Source: Paraherbaspirillum soli
GTDB taxonomy: Bacteria > Pseudomonadota > Gammaproteobacteria > Burkholderiales > Burkholderiaceae_D
DNA length: 64,000 nucleotides
Direction: 5' to 3'
NCBI RefSeq assembly: GCF_042654985.1
Contig: NZ_JBHSMT010000013.1
Coordinates: forward strand, 434,001-498,000
Shown here: piece after piece, positions 51,583 to 60,477 of the stretch
Numbering within the stretch: position 1 is the stretch's first letter
Layout: each line of letters starts with the position of its first letter
Program-made: the position numbers and the translations under genes
The notes under the pieces: generated by a model
Told to the model about the DNA's origin: nothing
Databases searched by the model: none
What the model saw: only the letters and a program-made list of their open reading frames with translations

Positions 51583-53001
51583 TCAATCCGTCTGTACGCC
51601 ACCTCCCTTTTCAGCGCCAGCCATCAACGCTTCAATCTCGGCACAAGTTTTTGGAATTGCCGGGCCCAACACACGTGCTGCCGACTCTGTCACCAGCACA
51701 TTATCTTCAATCCGGATGCCGCCGAAATCCATGAATTCGGCAAACCGGGCGTAATCGATCAGCTCGCTGTGGCGGCCCTCAGTTTGCCAGCGTTTGATCA
51801 GTTCCGGGATAAAGTAAATTCCCGGCTCGACCGTCACCACCATACCGGCGCGCAAGGTTTTTGCCAGCCGCAGATTGCGCAGGCCGAACAGGTCGCTACG
51901 CTTAACGTGGACATCGTAGCCGACCTGGTTCTCGCCCAATGCTTCCATATCGTGGACGTCCAGACCCATTTGGTGACCAAGCCCGTGCGGGAAGCAGATG
52001 GCGTAAGCCCCCGACTCGACCACCTGCTCCGGCGTGCCGTGAAAGAAACCCAGTTCGGACATGCCGGCCACCAGGTACGCCGCGGCCAGCTTATGTATCT
52101 GCAAATATGGGACGCCAGGCCGCATGGCGTTAATCGCGTGTTGCTGCGCGCCTAAAACGATCTCATACAAAGCGCGCTGCAGCTCGCTGAAGCGGCCGCC
52201 GACCGGGATGGTGCGCGTAATGTCGCTGGCATAGCCGAGCGCGCTGGACGCTCCCGAGTCGTTCACCACCAGGTCGCCCGCACGCAGGCGTTGATGGTGG
52301 TCGCGGTTATGCAGGATTTCGCCGCTGCGGGAAAAAATCATCGGATAAGCGCTCTGCAAATCGTGGCTGCGCATGATGCCTTCCATCGCGGCCACGATCT
52401 GGTATTCAAACGCATCGGGCTTTGCCAGCCGCATGGCGGCAATATGCATGTCCCTGGTCACGGCCAGGGTGCGCTCTATCTCGTTGATTTCCTGCGCGCT
52501 TTTTATCTCGCGCAAAGCGACCACGGCTTGAATGAAACTTTGTGAAATGCCGGGTTTGATTTGCTCCGGCGCACAAGCGAACAGGCGCGCCAGTTCGAGT
52601 ACCGATTCCCCGCGATACGGAGGCAGATAGTGAATAGTGCGATTCTGGCGTTGCGCCGCTGTGATCACAGCGGCTAGCTCCTGGTAAGGCTTGACCGTGT
52701 CGACGCCGACGGTACTGGCGCGCTCGGCAAAGGAAACTTGCGGGCCGACCCAAATCACGTCGTCGAGGCTGGCGTCATCGCCGAACAGGGTATCGAGATC
52801 GGCGTCGATATCGATTACCGCCGCCAGATCGGGTTGATTCAAGCCGAAAAAGTAAGAGAACGATGAATCCTGGCGGAACCAGTAATGATTATGCGGATAG
52901 TTGATGGAAACGTCGGTATTCCCCAATAGCAGCAGCAAGCCGGAGGAAAATTGCCGCTTCAGCTGGCGCCGGCGTTCCGCATAGGCTGCGCGCTCAAACA
53001 T
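51583..53001 (-). CDS. pepP: Xaa-Pro aminopeptidase (aminopeptidase P family)
   Basis: A 472-residue M24B metallopeptidase removing N-terminal residues before proline. The N-terminal domain includes NYPHNHYWFRQDSSFSYFFGLNQPD. Dinuclear metal ligands are Asp in VVNDSGASSALGYASDITRTIPV, His in PHGLGHQMGLDVHD, Glu in VTVEPGIYF and Glu in GIRIEDNVLVT. Upstream of dppA on the same strand by about 90 bp. Import of di/tripeptides by Dpp and their cleavage by this enzyme would work together. Confidence 0.9.
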   Translation of the reverse strand: MFERAAYAERRRQLKRQFSSGLLLLLGNTDVSINYPHNHYWFRQDSSFSYFFGLNQPDLAAVIDIDADLDTLFGDDASLDDVIWVGPQVSFAERASTVGVDTVKPYQELAAVITAAQRQNRTIHYLPPYRGESVLELARLFACAPEQIKPGISQSFIQAVVALREIKSAQEINEIERTLAVTRDMHIAAMRLAKPDAFEYQIVAAMEGIMRSHDLQSAYPMIFSRSGEILHNRDHHQRLRAGDLVVNDSGASSALGYASDITRTIPVGGRFSELQRALYEIVLGAQQHAINAMRPGVPYLQIHKLAAAYLVAGMSELGFFHGTPEQVVESGAYAICFPHGLGHQMGLDVHDMEALGENQVGYDVHVKRSDLFGLRNLRLAKTLRAGMVVTVEPGIYFIPELIKRWQTEGRHSELIDYARFAEFMDFGGIRIEDNVLVTESAARVLGPAIPKTCAEIEALMAGAEKGGGVQTD

Positions 53002-53754
53002 GGCGGCTCCCCGGATAGGAAGCGGATGGCAGGTCGCCGTTTACACCTTGACCGATTAAACCTGGATACAACGTGATTTGATACATAGTGAGTCCATCGC
53101 TCCGTCGTTACTGACAGCCATGCATTGAGGCCCATGATCCGCATGCCTCACTCCGTGGCGCATTTGAATTCGATCAAATTCTGCACATTAAAACACCGCT
53201 GCTTGGGTATTTCTGCGTCTTTTAACAAGCGCAAAAATCATGCCATGTATTTAATGCAAAACCAAACGCGATTTCTTTATTTATTGATGCGTTAATTGCT
53301 GCTTGATATCTACCTCCGACTACCAATGTGCCGGTTGCGAAATCAAGTTTTCAGTAAATGCGTCAATGGCTTTCCCGATGACTATCGGCGAGGTAAGCGA
53401 CGTAATGGGCAGGCTGCGCTCCAGCTGTGAATGGAATGCCGCGCTCAGTCCGGTTTCCGCGATTGTGTGCATTCGCATCTTTTTAATCGCATGGCGACGC
53501 GCGGATGGCATTCTCCAGCTGTGGCATTGCCGTCGATCTGTCTCCTGCCTACCTGATATCAATCGTTCTCAAATTGATGTGCGTCTATCAATTCGACGAT
53601 AACTTTTTATTTTTAATGTCATTACTTCATCGGTAAAGCGTGCGAGATTATAGTCAGACTAAAATCGTAGTCAAGCTTTATGGCCGCCAAGATCGGAAAC
53701 CGGTGCATGGCGTTCAGTGCGGCTAGCTCCGCAAGCAACACTTGATTTCAACAG
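53002..53754. other. 753-bp spacer without a supported gene
   Basis: Between pepP and the end of rarA. The part 53160-53300 is AT-rich and may hold promoter elements. Two open frames (plus 53303-53602, minus 53320-53562) overlap on opposite strands. Neither has a ribosome-binding site, recognisable domain or natural composition. It may be a decayed gene or regulatory region. No repeat family A or B copy is present. Confidence 0.5.
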
Positions 53755-55059
53755 TTATTTCTTGCCGGCATTCCTATCCAATTCTCTTAGCCAGGCAAGT
53801 TTGTCGCCGATCTTGATTTCCATTCCGCGCGGCACCGGCCGGTACCAGCCAGGCTCCTGCATGCCGTCCGGAATATAAGACTCGCCGGCAGCGTAGGCAT
53901 CCGGCTCGTCATGCGCATAACGGTAGGCATGGCCATAACCTAATTCTTTCATCAGCTTGGTCGGGGCGTTTCTCAAATGGACCGGCACCTCCCTTGACTT
54001 GTCTTTCCTGACGAACGCCATGGCCTGATTGAAGGCGTTGTAACCGGCATTGCTCTTGGGCGCCATCGCCAGGTAAATCACCGCTTGCCCAAGCGCCAGC
54101 TCCCCTTCCGGCGAACCCAGACGCTCGAACGTTGCCGCGGCATCGTTGGCAATCTGCATCGCCCGCGGATCGGCCAGGCCGATGTCTTCCCATGCCATTC
54201 TGACGATGCGGCGCGACAGGTATTTGGGATCCGCCCCGCCGTCCAGCATCCGGCACAACCAGTACAGCGCACCATCCGGGCTGGAGCCGCGCACCGATTT
54301 GTGCAGGGCCGAAATCTGGTCGTAGAAATTGTCGCCGCCTTTATCGAAGCGGCGCGCATTCAGGGTCAGTGCGTTCTGCAAAAACTCGGCGCTGACGGTA
54401 GTGGTGCCGGATGAGCTCAGCGCGCTGGCGCTCTGCTCCAGCAAGTTAAGCAGCCGGCGCGCGTCGCCATCCGCATAGCCGATCAGGGTATCGACCGCTG
54501 CATCGTCGAACCGGAGATGGGACAGCACCTGCTCTTGCGCCCGCGCCAGCAACTGCTTCAGCTCCGCCTCGGTCAGCGCCTGCAACACATACACTTGCGC
54601 CCGCGACAGCAGCGCCGAATTGACTTCGAACGAAGGATTTTCGGTAGTCGCCCCGATGAACGTCACCAACCCGGACTCGGCATACGGCAGCAAGGCATCT
54701 TGCTGCGACTTGTTGAAGCGATGAATTTCGTCCACAAACAGGATAGTGTGCTTGCCCTGCGCCAGATTCTGCTCGGCCTGCTCCATCGCCGCGCGTATGT
54801 CCTTGACCCCAGAAAACACCGCAGACAGTGCGATGAATTCGCAGTTGAATGCATTTGCCGTCAACCGCGCCAGCGTGGTCTTGCCGACGCCGGGCGGCCC
54901 CCACAGAATCATCGAGTGCGGCTTGCCCGACTCGAAAGCCAGCCTGAGCGGCTTGCCCGGACCCAGCAAGTGGCTTTGACCGATCACTTCATCCAGCGTA
55001 GTCGGACGCAATGCCTCGGCCAGTGGCGGGGTGGGCTCTACTTTGAAGAGATCGGACAT
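53755..55059 (-). CDS. rarA: RarA (MgsA), replication-associated recombination ATPase
   Basis: A 434-residue AAA+ clamp-loader-like ATPase acting at stalled replication forks. RPTTLDEVIGQSHLLGPGKPLR precedes Walker A WGPPGVGKTTLARLTA and Walker B TILFVDEIHRFNKSQQDALLP. Sensor 1 is FIGATTENPSFEVNSALLSRAQVY. The C-terminal tetramerisation part has DKGGDNFYDQISALHKSVRGSSPDGALYWLCRML and YGHAYRYAHDEPDAYA. Downstream of lolA and ftsK on the same strand, a conserved ftsK-lolA-rarA order. Confidence 0.95.
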   Translation of the reverse strand: MSDLFKVEPTPPLAEALRPTTLDEVIGQSHLLGPGKPLRLAFESGKPHSMILWGPPGVGKTTLARLTANAFNCEFIALSAVFSGVKDIRAAMEQAEQNLAQGKHTILFVDEIHRFNKSQQDALLPYAESGLVTFIGATTENPSFEVNSALLSRAQVYVLQALTEAELKQLLARAQEQVLSHLRFDDAAVDTLIGYADGDARRLLNLLEQSASALSSSGTTTVSAEFLQNALTLNARRFDKGGDNFYDQISALHKSVRGSSPDGALYWLCRMLDGGADPKYLSRRIVRMAWEDIGLADPRAMQIANDAAATFERLGSPEGELALGQAVIYLAMAPKSNAGYNAFNQAMAFVRKDKSREVPVHLRNAPTKLMKELGYGHAYRYAHDEPDAYAAGESYIPDGMQEPGWYRPVPRGMEIKIGDKLAWLRELDRNAGKK

Positions 55060-55121
55060 GGCGGGAAAATCAAGTTGTTTGAAGAATAGATGCAGCGAGA
55101 GCTTTCAAGCCGCCAGTCCGA

Positions 55122-55200
55122 GCGCTAAAAACCGTACCGAACTGCCTAAGGCCAGGACGGCGATGTTGCAAATCTCCGCCGCAGATTTTTAGAGGTCGCC
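55122..55200 (-). repeat. Family A dispersed palindromic repeat, copy 6 (degenerate)
   Basis: About 79 bp matching the family at both ends (GCTAAAAACCGTA and CAGATTTTTAGAGGTCGCC), with loss of the central hairpin and many substitutions. It abuts the lolA stop codon at 55201. Confidence 0.65.
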
Positions 55201-55848
55201 TCAATTTGAATTGAACACGTCCGCCCCTTTGGGCGCCACGAATTTAAAGTGGTTAGCCGGCAACGGCGGGTTCTTGACGATGTGCTTGAACGACAGTTGC
55301 GACACTTGACCGAACGAATCGCGCAACTCCATCGCTTCCGGCAAGCCATTGCGCAAGCCGATGCCGATGTGGTCGAAGGTCGTGTCCTTGGCTTTGGGAG
55401 TCGCTTCCAGCCACTCCACACCGTCCTTGGCCTTGCCCTCTTTCAGCGTGAAATTCTTTTCCAGGTCGTTGCTGCCGAACAGGATCGCCGCCGGTGAGGA
55501 GCCGAGCGCATTGCCCAGGCTTTTGGTCGTGACCTGGTTCAGGTCCTTGTCGTAGATATACAGTTTGTCGCCATCCGCCTGCAACACCTGTTCATACGGC
55601 TGCTGATAGGTCCAGATGAACTTGCCGGGCCGGGCAAAGATAAAGCTGCCGCTGGAATCGCTAGGCACTTTGGCGGTCTTGCTGGCGCTATCGGATTTAA
55701 CCAGATGCTGGGTAAACTCGCCCTTGGCCGACTGCGTGCTGCTGACGAACGATTTGAATTGTTCCAGCGCACTGGCGTTGGCCAGCGACGGCAGCATCGC
55801 GATCGACAACGCCAGACCGGTTATTTTCACTGTAATTTTCTTTTGCAT
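55201..55848 (-). CDS. lolA: LolA, outer-membrane lipoprotein carrier
   Basis: A 215-residue periplasmic chaperone moving lipoproteins from LolCDE to LolB. Signal peptide to about residue 26 (ITGLALSIAMLPSLANA). LEQFKSFVSSTQSAKGEFTQ, SSGSFIFARPGKFIWTYQQPYEQVLQADGDKLYIYDKDLNQVT and GSSPAAILFG are LolA family blocks. Starts two bases past the ftsK stop. Confidence 0.94.
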   Translation of the reverse strand: MQKKITVKITGLALSIAMLPSLANASALEQFKSFVSSTQSAKGEFTQHLVKSDSASKTAKVPSDSSGSFIFARPGKFIWTYQQPYEQVLQADGDKLYIYDKDLNQVTTKSLGNALGSSPAAILFGSNDLEKNFTLKEGKAKDGVEWLEATPKAKDTTFDHIGIGLRNGLPEAMELRDSFGQVSQLSFKHIVKNPPLPANHFKFVAPKGADVFNSN

Positions 55849-55850
55849 TT

Positions 55851-58187
55851 TTACTCCGTATTGGCATTGCCAGCCGGCACCAGGATCTCCCGGTTGCCGT
55901 TGGATTGCATGGTTGAGACCAGCCCGCTTTGTTCCATTTGCTCCAATAAGCGGGCCGCGCGGTTGTAGCCGATCCGCAGATGACGCTGCACCAGCGAGAT
56001 CGAAGCCCGGCGATTTTTGAGCACCACGGCGACCGCCTGATCGTACAGCTCGTCGCCCTCGGTGCCGCCGGTAGCAGCGCCGCCGGCGCCATCGCCGCCC
56101 TCTTCGGCAACTCCGCCTTGCAGGATACCTTCGATGTAATTCGGCTCGCCTTGTTCCTTCAGGTAATCGACCACTCTATGCACTTCTTCATCCGACACAA
56201 AGGCGCCGTGGACCCGGATCGGCAGCCCGGTGCCGGGCGGCATGTACAGCATATCGCCCATGCCCAGCAAGGCTTCCGCCCCCATCTGGTCGAGAATCGT
56301 GCGCGAGTCGATCTTGCTGCTGACCTGGAACGCGATCCGGGTCGGCACGTTGGCCTTGATCAGGCCGGTAATCACATCCACCGACGGCCGCTGGGTCGCC
56401 AGGATCAGGTGGATCCCGGCAGCGCGCGCCTTTTGCGCAATACGGGCAATCAGTTCTTCCACCTTTTTGCCGACCACCATCATCAAGTCGGCCAGCTCGT
56501 CGATGATGATGACGATGGTCGGCAATTTTTCCAGCGGCTCCGGCGCGTCCGGCGTCAAGCTGAACGGATTCGGGATTTTTTCTTCGCGCTTCTCGGCATC
56601 GGCGATCTTCTGGTTATAGCCGGTCAGATTGCGCACGCCCATTTTCGACATCAGCTTGTAGCGGCGCTCCATCTCATTCACCGCCCAGTTCAGCGCATGA
56701 CCGGCCTGCTGCATATCGGTCACTACCGGCGCCAGCAAATGCGGGATGCCTTCGTAAATCGACAGCTCCAGCATTTTCGGATCGATCAGGATCAGGCGCA
56801 CCTGTTTGGGATCCGACTTGTACAGCAGCGACAGGATGGTGGCATTAATCCCCACCGACTTACCCGAGCCGGTGGTACCGGCGACCAGCAAATGCGGCAT
56901 TTTGGCGAGATCGGCCACCACCGGATGACCGGCGATATCCTTGCCGAGCGCGATGGTCAGGCTGGACACGCCGTCGTTATAGACCTTGGAACCGAGGATT
57001 TCGGTCAGGCGAACTATTTGCCGCTTCGGGTTCGGCAGCTCCAGGCCCATATAGGTTTTGCCTGGAATCACTTCGACCACACGGATCGAAGTCAGCGACA
57101 AGGAGCGCGCCAGATCGCGCGCCAGGCCGACAATCTGGCTGCCTTTGACGCCTGTTGCCGGCTCGATTTCATAGCGCGTAATCACCGGCCCCGGATAGGC
57201 CGCCACCACCTTCACCTGGACCCCGAAATCGGACAGTTTCTTTTCGATCAGGCGGCTGGTGAATTCCAGCGTTTCGACGCTGACTGTTTCCTGCGCCGGC
57301 GGTGCTTCATCCAGCAAGCCCAGCGGCGGCAGATTGGTATCCGGCAAATCCTGGAACAAGGTGCTTTGCCTTTCTTTTTCGACCCGCTCCGACTTTTGTA
57401 CCGCCACGATTTGCGGCTCGATCCTGATCGGCGGCGCGACCACGATTTTGGCGCGCTCCTGCACCACCACCTCTTCCCGCTTGACGGCGGCGACCTGTCC
57501 GGCTTTACGGTCTTCGCGCGCCAGATACAAATTCTTGAGCCACAGGGCGACGTTTTCCAGACCGGCGCCGATGCGCTCAGCCACCGTCAGCCACGACACA
57601 TGAAAAAACAGGCTGATGCCGAGCGCAAACAGCAACAGCAGCAGCATGGTGGCGCCGGTGAATCCCAACGCGGTTTGCGCGCCGCTACCGATCAATTGCC
57701 CCAGCACGCCGCCCGGCGCCCGCGGCAACTGCATATGCCACGAATACATGCGGGTGTATTCGATCCCCATGCTGCCGACCAGGATCAATACAAAACCGAT
57801 GCCGCGAATCCAGCTTTCGTGACGATGTTCCGGCTCCGCATCCTGCTCGACCAAAAAGCGATGCGAAATACGCTGGTAACCATTCCACAACGTGCGCAAC
57901 AGCAGTACGCACCACCACCAGGTCGATGCGCCGAACACGAACAACATCAAGTCGGATACCCAGGCGCCAATCCGCCCGCCCCAATTGTGCAGGCGCGGCA
58001 CCACGCTGGCATGCGACCAGCCCGGGTCGGTTTTGGAATAACTGGCAAAAATGATGATCAGGTAGACGGTCAGCACCGCAAAGACGATCCAGCGCGCCTC
58101 GTACAGCAGTCGAACCAGACGGCTCGGCAACGGCTGCGCGTCTCGCGGCTTGGTATTGCGGGTATAGGCTTCGGTGGTTTTAGTCAT
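55851..58187 (-). CDS. ftsK: FtsK/SpoIIIE DNA translocase
   Basis: A 778-residue septum-anchored DNA pump for chromosome dimer resolution. Four N-terminal transmembrane segments (WIVFAVLTVYLIIIFASY, LMLFVFGASTWWWCVLLL, GIGFVLILVGSMGIE, TMLLLLLFALGISLFF). A short linker leads to the motor: Walker A VAGTTGSGKSVGINA, Walker B TIVIIIDELADLMMVVG, and RPSVDVITGLIKANVPTRIAFQV. The C-terminal gamma winged helix (AVAVVLKNRRASISLVQRHLRIGYNRAARLLEQME) recognises KOPS. Short linker and length are typical of betaproteobacterial FtsK. Confidence 0.95.
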   Translation of the reverse strand: MTKTTEAYTRNTKPRDAQPLPSRLVRLLYEARWIVFAVLTVYLIIIFASYSKTDPGWSHASVVPRLHNWGGRIGAWVSDLMLFVFGASTWWWCVLLLRTLWNGYQRISHRFLVEQDAEPEHRHESWIRGIGFVLILVGSMGIEYTRMYSWHMQLPRAPGGVLGQLIGSGAQTALGFTGATMLLLLLFALGISLFFHVSWLTVAERIGAGLENVALWLKNLYLAREDRKAGQVAAVKREEVVVQERAKIVVAPPIRIEPQIVAVQKSERVEKERQSTLFQDLPDTNLPPLGLLDEAPPAQETVSVETLEFTSRLIEKKLSDFGVQVKVVAAYPGPVITRYEIEPATGVKGSQIVGLARDLARSLSLTSIRVVEVIPGKTYMGLELPNPKRQIVRLTEILGSKVYNDGVSSLTIALGKDIAGHPVVADLAKMPHLLVAGTTGSGKSVGINATILSLLYKSDPKQVRLILIDPKMLELSIYEGIPHLLAPVVTDMQQAGHALNWAVNEMERRYKLMSKMGVRNLTGYNQKIADAEKREEKIPNPFSLTPDAPEPLEKLPTIVIIIDELADLMMVVGKKVEELIARIAQKARAAGIHLILATQRPSVDVITGLIKANVPTRIAFQVSSKIDSRTILDQMGAEALLGMGDMLYMPPGTGLPIRVHGAFVSDEEVHRVVDYLKEQGEPNYIEGILQGGVAEEGGDGAGGAATGGTEGDELYDQAVAVVLKNRRASISLVQRHLRIGYNRAARLLEQMEQSGLVSTMQSNGNREILVPAGNANTE

Positions 58188-58516
58188 AAATTTGGTTGGC
58201 GATGCGTGTTTGATATTGCAATGCCAAGATGGTTGGCGTCGCTACAAACACAAGGCGAAATTATGCACTGAATCTCAGGCCAAACAGCTAAGTTCTTTAC
58301 TTTGTCTTGCAGCGTGGTTTTTATATTAAAGACAGAAATCCGGTTCGCGATGGCGATAGTATTTTGCCCTGATTCGCACGCCTGGCCGGCAGCTCGTCTA
58401 TAATCTTACGGAGTTTTTGGGCCTTATTTTGATGTTCCCGACCGTATTTATCCTCCGCAATTGACGATACAACCACATCAGACGCCCGCCCCAACATCTG
58501 TTCACCCGAGGCACTA
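58188..58516. promoter_or_regulatory. ftsK-trxB divergent promoter region
   Basis: About 330 bp between divergent genes. TATAAT at 58399-58404 on the plus strand is a good -10 candidate for trxB with a leader of about 105 bases, though no matching -35 is seen. A 72-codon minus-strand frame overlapping the trxB start is not convincing. Nothing else recognised. Confidence 0.35.
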
Positions 58517-59473
58517 ATGACCACTACCAAACCCGCCAAGCATGCTCATGTATTAATTCTCGGTTCCGGCCCGGCCGGCTACAGCGCCGCTGTATATGCC
58601 GCGCGCGCCAACCTGAAACCGGTGTTGATTACCGGCGTCGAGCAAGGCGGTCAACTGATGACCACCACCGATGTCGAAAACTGGCCTGGCGATCCGCACG
58701 GGGTGCAAGGACCGGAACTGATGCAGCGCCTGCTGAAGCACGCGGAAGAGTTCAAGACTGAAATCATTTTCGACCATATCCACACCACCAAGCTGTCGGA
58801 AAAGCCATTCCGCCTGATCGGCGATTCCGGCGAATACACCTGCGACGCGCTGATCATCGCGACCGGCGCCTCGGCCCAGTACCTCGGTCTGCCGTCGGAA
58901 GAAGCCTTCATGGGCAAAGGCGTCTCGGCCTGCGCCACCTGCGACGGCTTCTTTTACCGCGGCCAGGAAGTAGCGGTGGTCGGCGGCGGCAACACCGCGG
59001 TCGAAGAAGCGCTGTATCTATCCAATATCGCCACCAAGGTCACGCTGATCCACCGCCGCGAGAAGTTCCGCGCCGAACCGATCCTGGTCGACCGCCTCAA
59101 CGCCAAAGTGGCGGAAGGCAAGATCGAAATCAAATACAACCATACGCTGGATGAAGTGACCGGCGACGATAGCGGCGTCACCGGCATCAACATCAAGTCG
59201 GCCGTCGATGGCCGCATCACCCCGATCAAGCTGCATGGCGTTTTCATTGCCATCGGCCACAAGCCGAACACCGGCATTTTCGAGGGCCAACTCGAGATGC
59301 ACAACGGCTACATCAAGACCAAGACCGGCCTCGAAGGCATGGCCACCGCCACCAGCGTGCCAGGCGTGTTCGCCGCCGGCGACGTTCAGGACCATGTCTA
59401 TCGCCAGGCGATCACCAGCGCCGGCACCGGCTGCATGGCGGCACTGGATGCGCAACGCTTCCTGGAAGACTGA
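58517..59473 (+). CDS. trxB: Thioredoxin reductase
   Basis: A 318-residue NADPH-dependent flavoenzyme reducing thioredoxin. FAD motif LILGSGPAGYSAAVYAARANL, redox disulfide SACATCDGFFYRG, NADPH motif VVGGGNTAVEEALYLS, and the C-terminal GVFAAGDVQDHVYRQAITSAGTGCMAALDA. GAGG precedes the ATG. Divergent from ftsK, the usual betaproteobacterial arrangement. Confidence 0.96.
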   Translation: MTTTKPAKHAHVLILGSGPAGYSAAVYAARANLKPVLITGVEQGGQLMTTTDVENWPGDPHGVQGPELMQRLLKHAEEFKTEIIFDHIHTTKLSEKPFRLIGDSGEYTCDALIIATGASAQYLGLPSEEAFMGKGVSACATCDGFFYRGQEVAVVGGGNTAVEEALYLSNIATKVTLIHRREKFRAEPILVDRLNAKVAEGKIEIKYNHTLDEVTGDDSGVTGINIKSAVDGRITPIKLHGVFIAIGHKPNTGIFEGQLEMHNGYIKTKTGLEGMATATSVPGVFAAGDVQDHVYRQAITSAGTGCMAALDAQRFLED

Positions 59474-59500
59474 GTTTTCCGGCTTAAATGACGCGCTGAT

Positions 59501-59540
59501 CAGGGGCAGAGTTTTTCGCAGCCTATTAACCCTGCCCCTG
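59501..59540 (+). repeat. Family B-like palindromic repeat after trxB
   Basis: CAGGGGCAG (59501-59509) pairs with CTGCCCCTG (59532-59540), 9 bp, with GAGTTTTT after the left arm. It resembles family B (GGACAGAGTT ... ACTCTGTCC) but with GGGGCAG arms. It may also act as a transcript 3'-end hairpin for trxB. Confidence 0.6.
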
Positions 59541-59604
59541 GTTATCGCCTAACGAAGCAAACCGGCCGCTCTCCAGAATTCATCGTCAATCAAGAAGATC
59601 CCCC

Positions 59605-60249
59605 ATGTCCGGCCCGATCAAGGATTTCAGCGCCCTCAAATCGCTGCGCAAGGATTTAAAAGCGCAGGATGAAGCGCGCCAGGCTGCTGCCGCCGAACGC
59701 CAACGCCGCGAACAGGAAGCGCGGCGCGAAGCCGACCTGTTCCGCAGCAGCATCGGCGCGGTCAAACCGCTGACGCCGCCCGACAAACTCACGCCCAGCG
59801 TCCCACGCCCGCAACCCATTGCGCGCCAGCATCTGGCCGACGAACAAGCGGCCTTGCAGGAATCGCTGTCGGATGAATTCACCATCGACACCCTGCTCGA
59901 CAGCGACGCGTCGCTCAGTTTTGCCCGCAGCGGCATCGGTCCCGACGTATTGCGCAAATTGCGGCGCGGCCATTGGGTGATCCAGCAAGAACTCGACCTG
60001 CACGGCATGCGCCGCGACGAAGCACGCGAAGCGCTCGCCGAATTCCTCCGGCTGGCCGCCAAACGCGGCTGGCGCTGCGTGCGCATCATTCACGGCAAGG
60101 GGCTCGGCTCGATCAACAAGGAGCCGGTCTTGAAAGCCAAGGTGCGTAACTGGCTGGTGCAAAAGGAAGAGGTGCTGGCCTTTTGCCAGGCGACTGCGGC
60201 CGAGGGTGGCGCCGGGGCATTGGTGGTGTTGCTGAAGGGACAGACTTAA
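59605..60249 (+). CDS. Smr-domain protein
   Basis: A 214-residue protein. The N-terminal 90 residues are charged helix (LRKDLKAQDEARQAAAAERQRREQEARREA); the C-terminal Smr (MutS2-related) domain covers about 125-212. The signature motifs are QELDLHGMRRDEAREALAEFL (LDLHG) and VRIIHGKGLGS (HGKG). Smr domains are nucleases or RNA/DNA-binding modules. Its TAA stop shares a TTAA tetranucleotide with the stop of the convergent DUF2783 gene. Confidence 0.9.
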   Translation: MSGPIKDFSALKSLRKDLKAQDEARQAAAAERQRREQEARREADLFRSSIGAVKPLTPPDKLTPSVPRPQPIARQHLADEQAALQESLSDEFTIDTLLDSDASLSFARSGIGPDVLRKLRRGHWVIQQELDLHGMRRDEAREALAEFLRLAAKRGWRCVRIIHGKGLGSINKEPVLKAKVRNWLVQKEEVLAFCQATAAEGGAGALVVLLKGQT

Positions 60250-60470
60250 GGCCGCCCTGAGGCAAGCTGCCGGCCCTCCTCCCGGGCAATATCAAACGCT
60301 TGCTGAAGCACGCCCAGATCGCCAATATGGTTGGCAAGCAGCAGGATCAAGGCCGCGTTTGCCGCCGCACTTTGCTGCGGCGAGAAATCACGATGCATGT
60401 CGATCAGTTGCGCATAGAAATCATCAGCTTGGTCGATGTTGGGGCGCGTATTTAATTCGGGTTTTGACAT
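60246..60470 (-). CDS. DUF2783 protein, partner of the FAD monooxygenase
   Basis: A 74-residue acidic protein I recognise as DUF2783: NIDQADDFYAQLIDMHRDFS, then NAALILLLANHIGDLGVLQQAFDIA. Such genes sit directly after FAD-dependent aromatic hydroxylase-like genes, as here (7-bp gap), suggesting an accessory subunit or helper. Ends inside the TTAA shared with the Smr gene. Confidence 0.85.
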   Translation of the reverse strand: MSKPELNTRPNIDQADDFYAQLIDMHRDFSPQQSAAANAALILLLANHIGDLGVLQQAFDIAREEGRQLASGRP

Positions 60471-60477
60471 TTTTTCC

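Noticed and set aside
53303..53602. Plus-strand 99-codon frame in the large spacer
   Set aside because: Cys/Trp/Arg-rich, no domain, overlaps an equally poor minus-strand frame; no start signal.
55980..58271. 763-codon plus-strand frame opposite ftsK
   Set aside because: His/Arg/Gln-rich antisense shadow of ftsK, typical of high-G+C codon structure.
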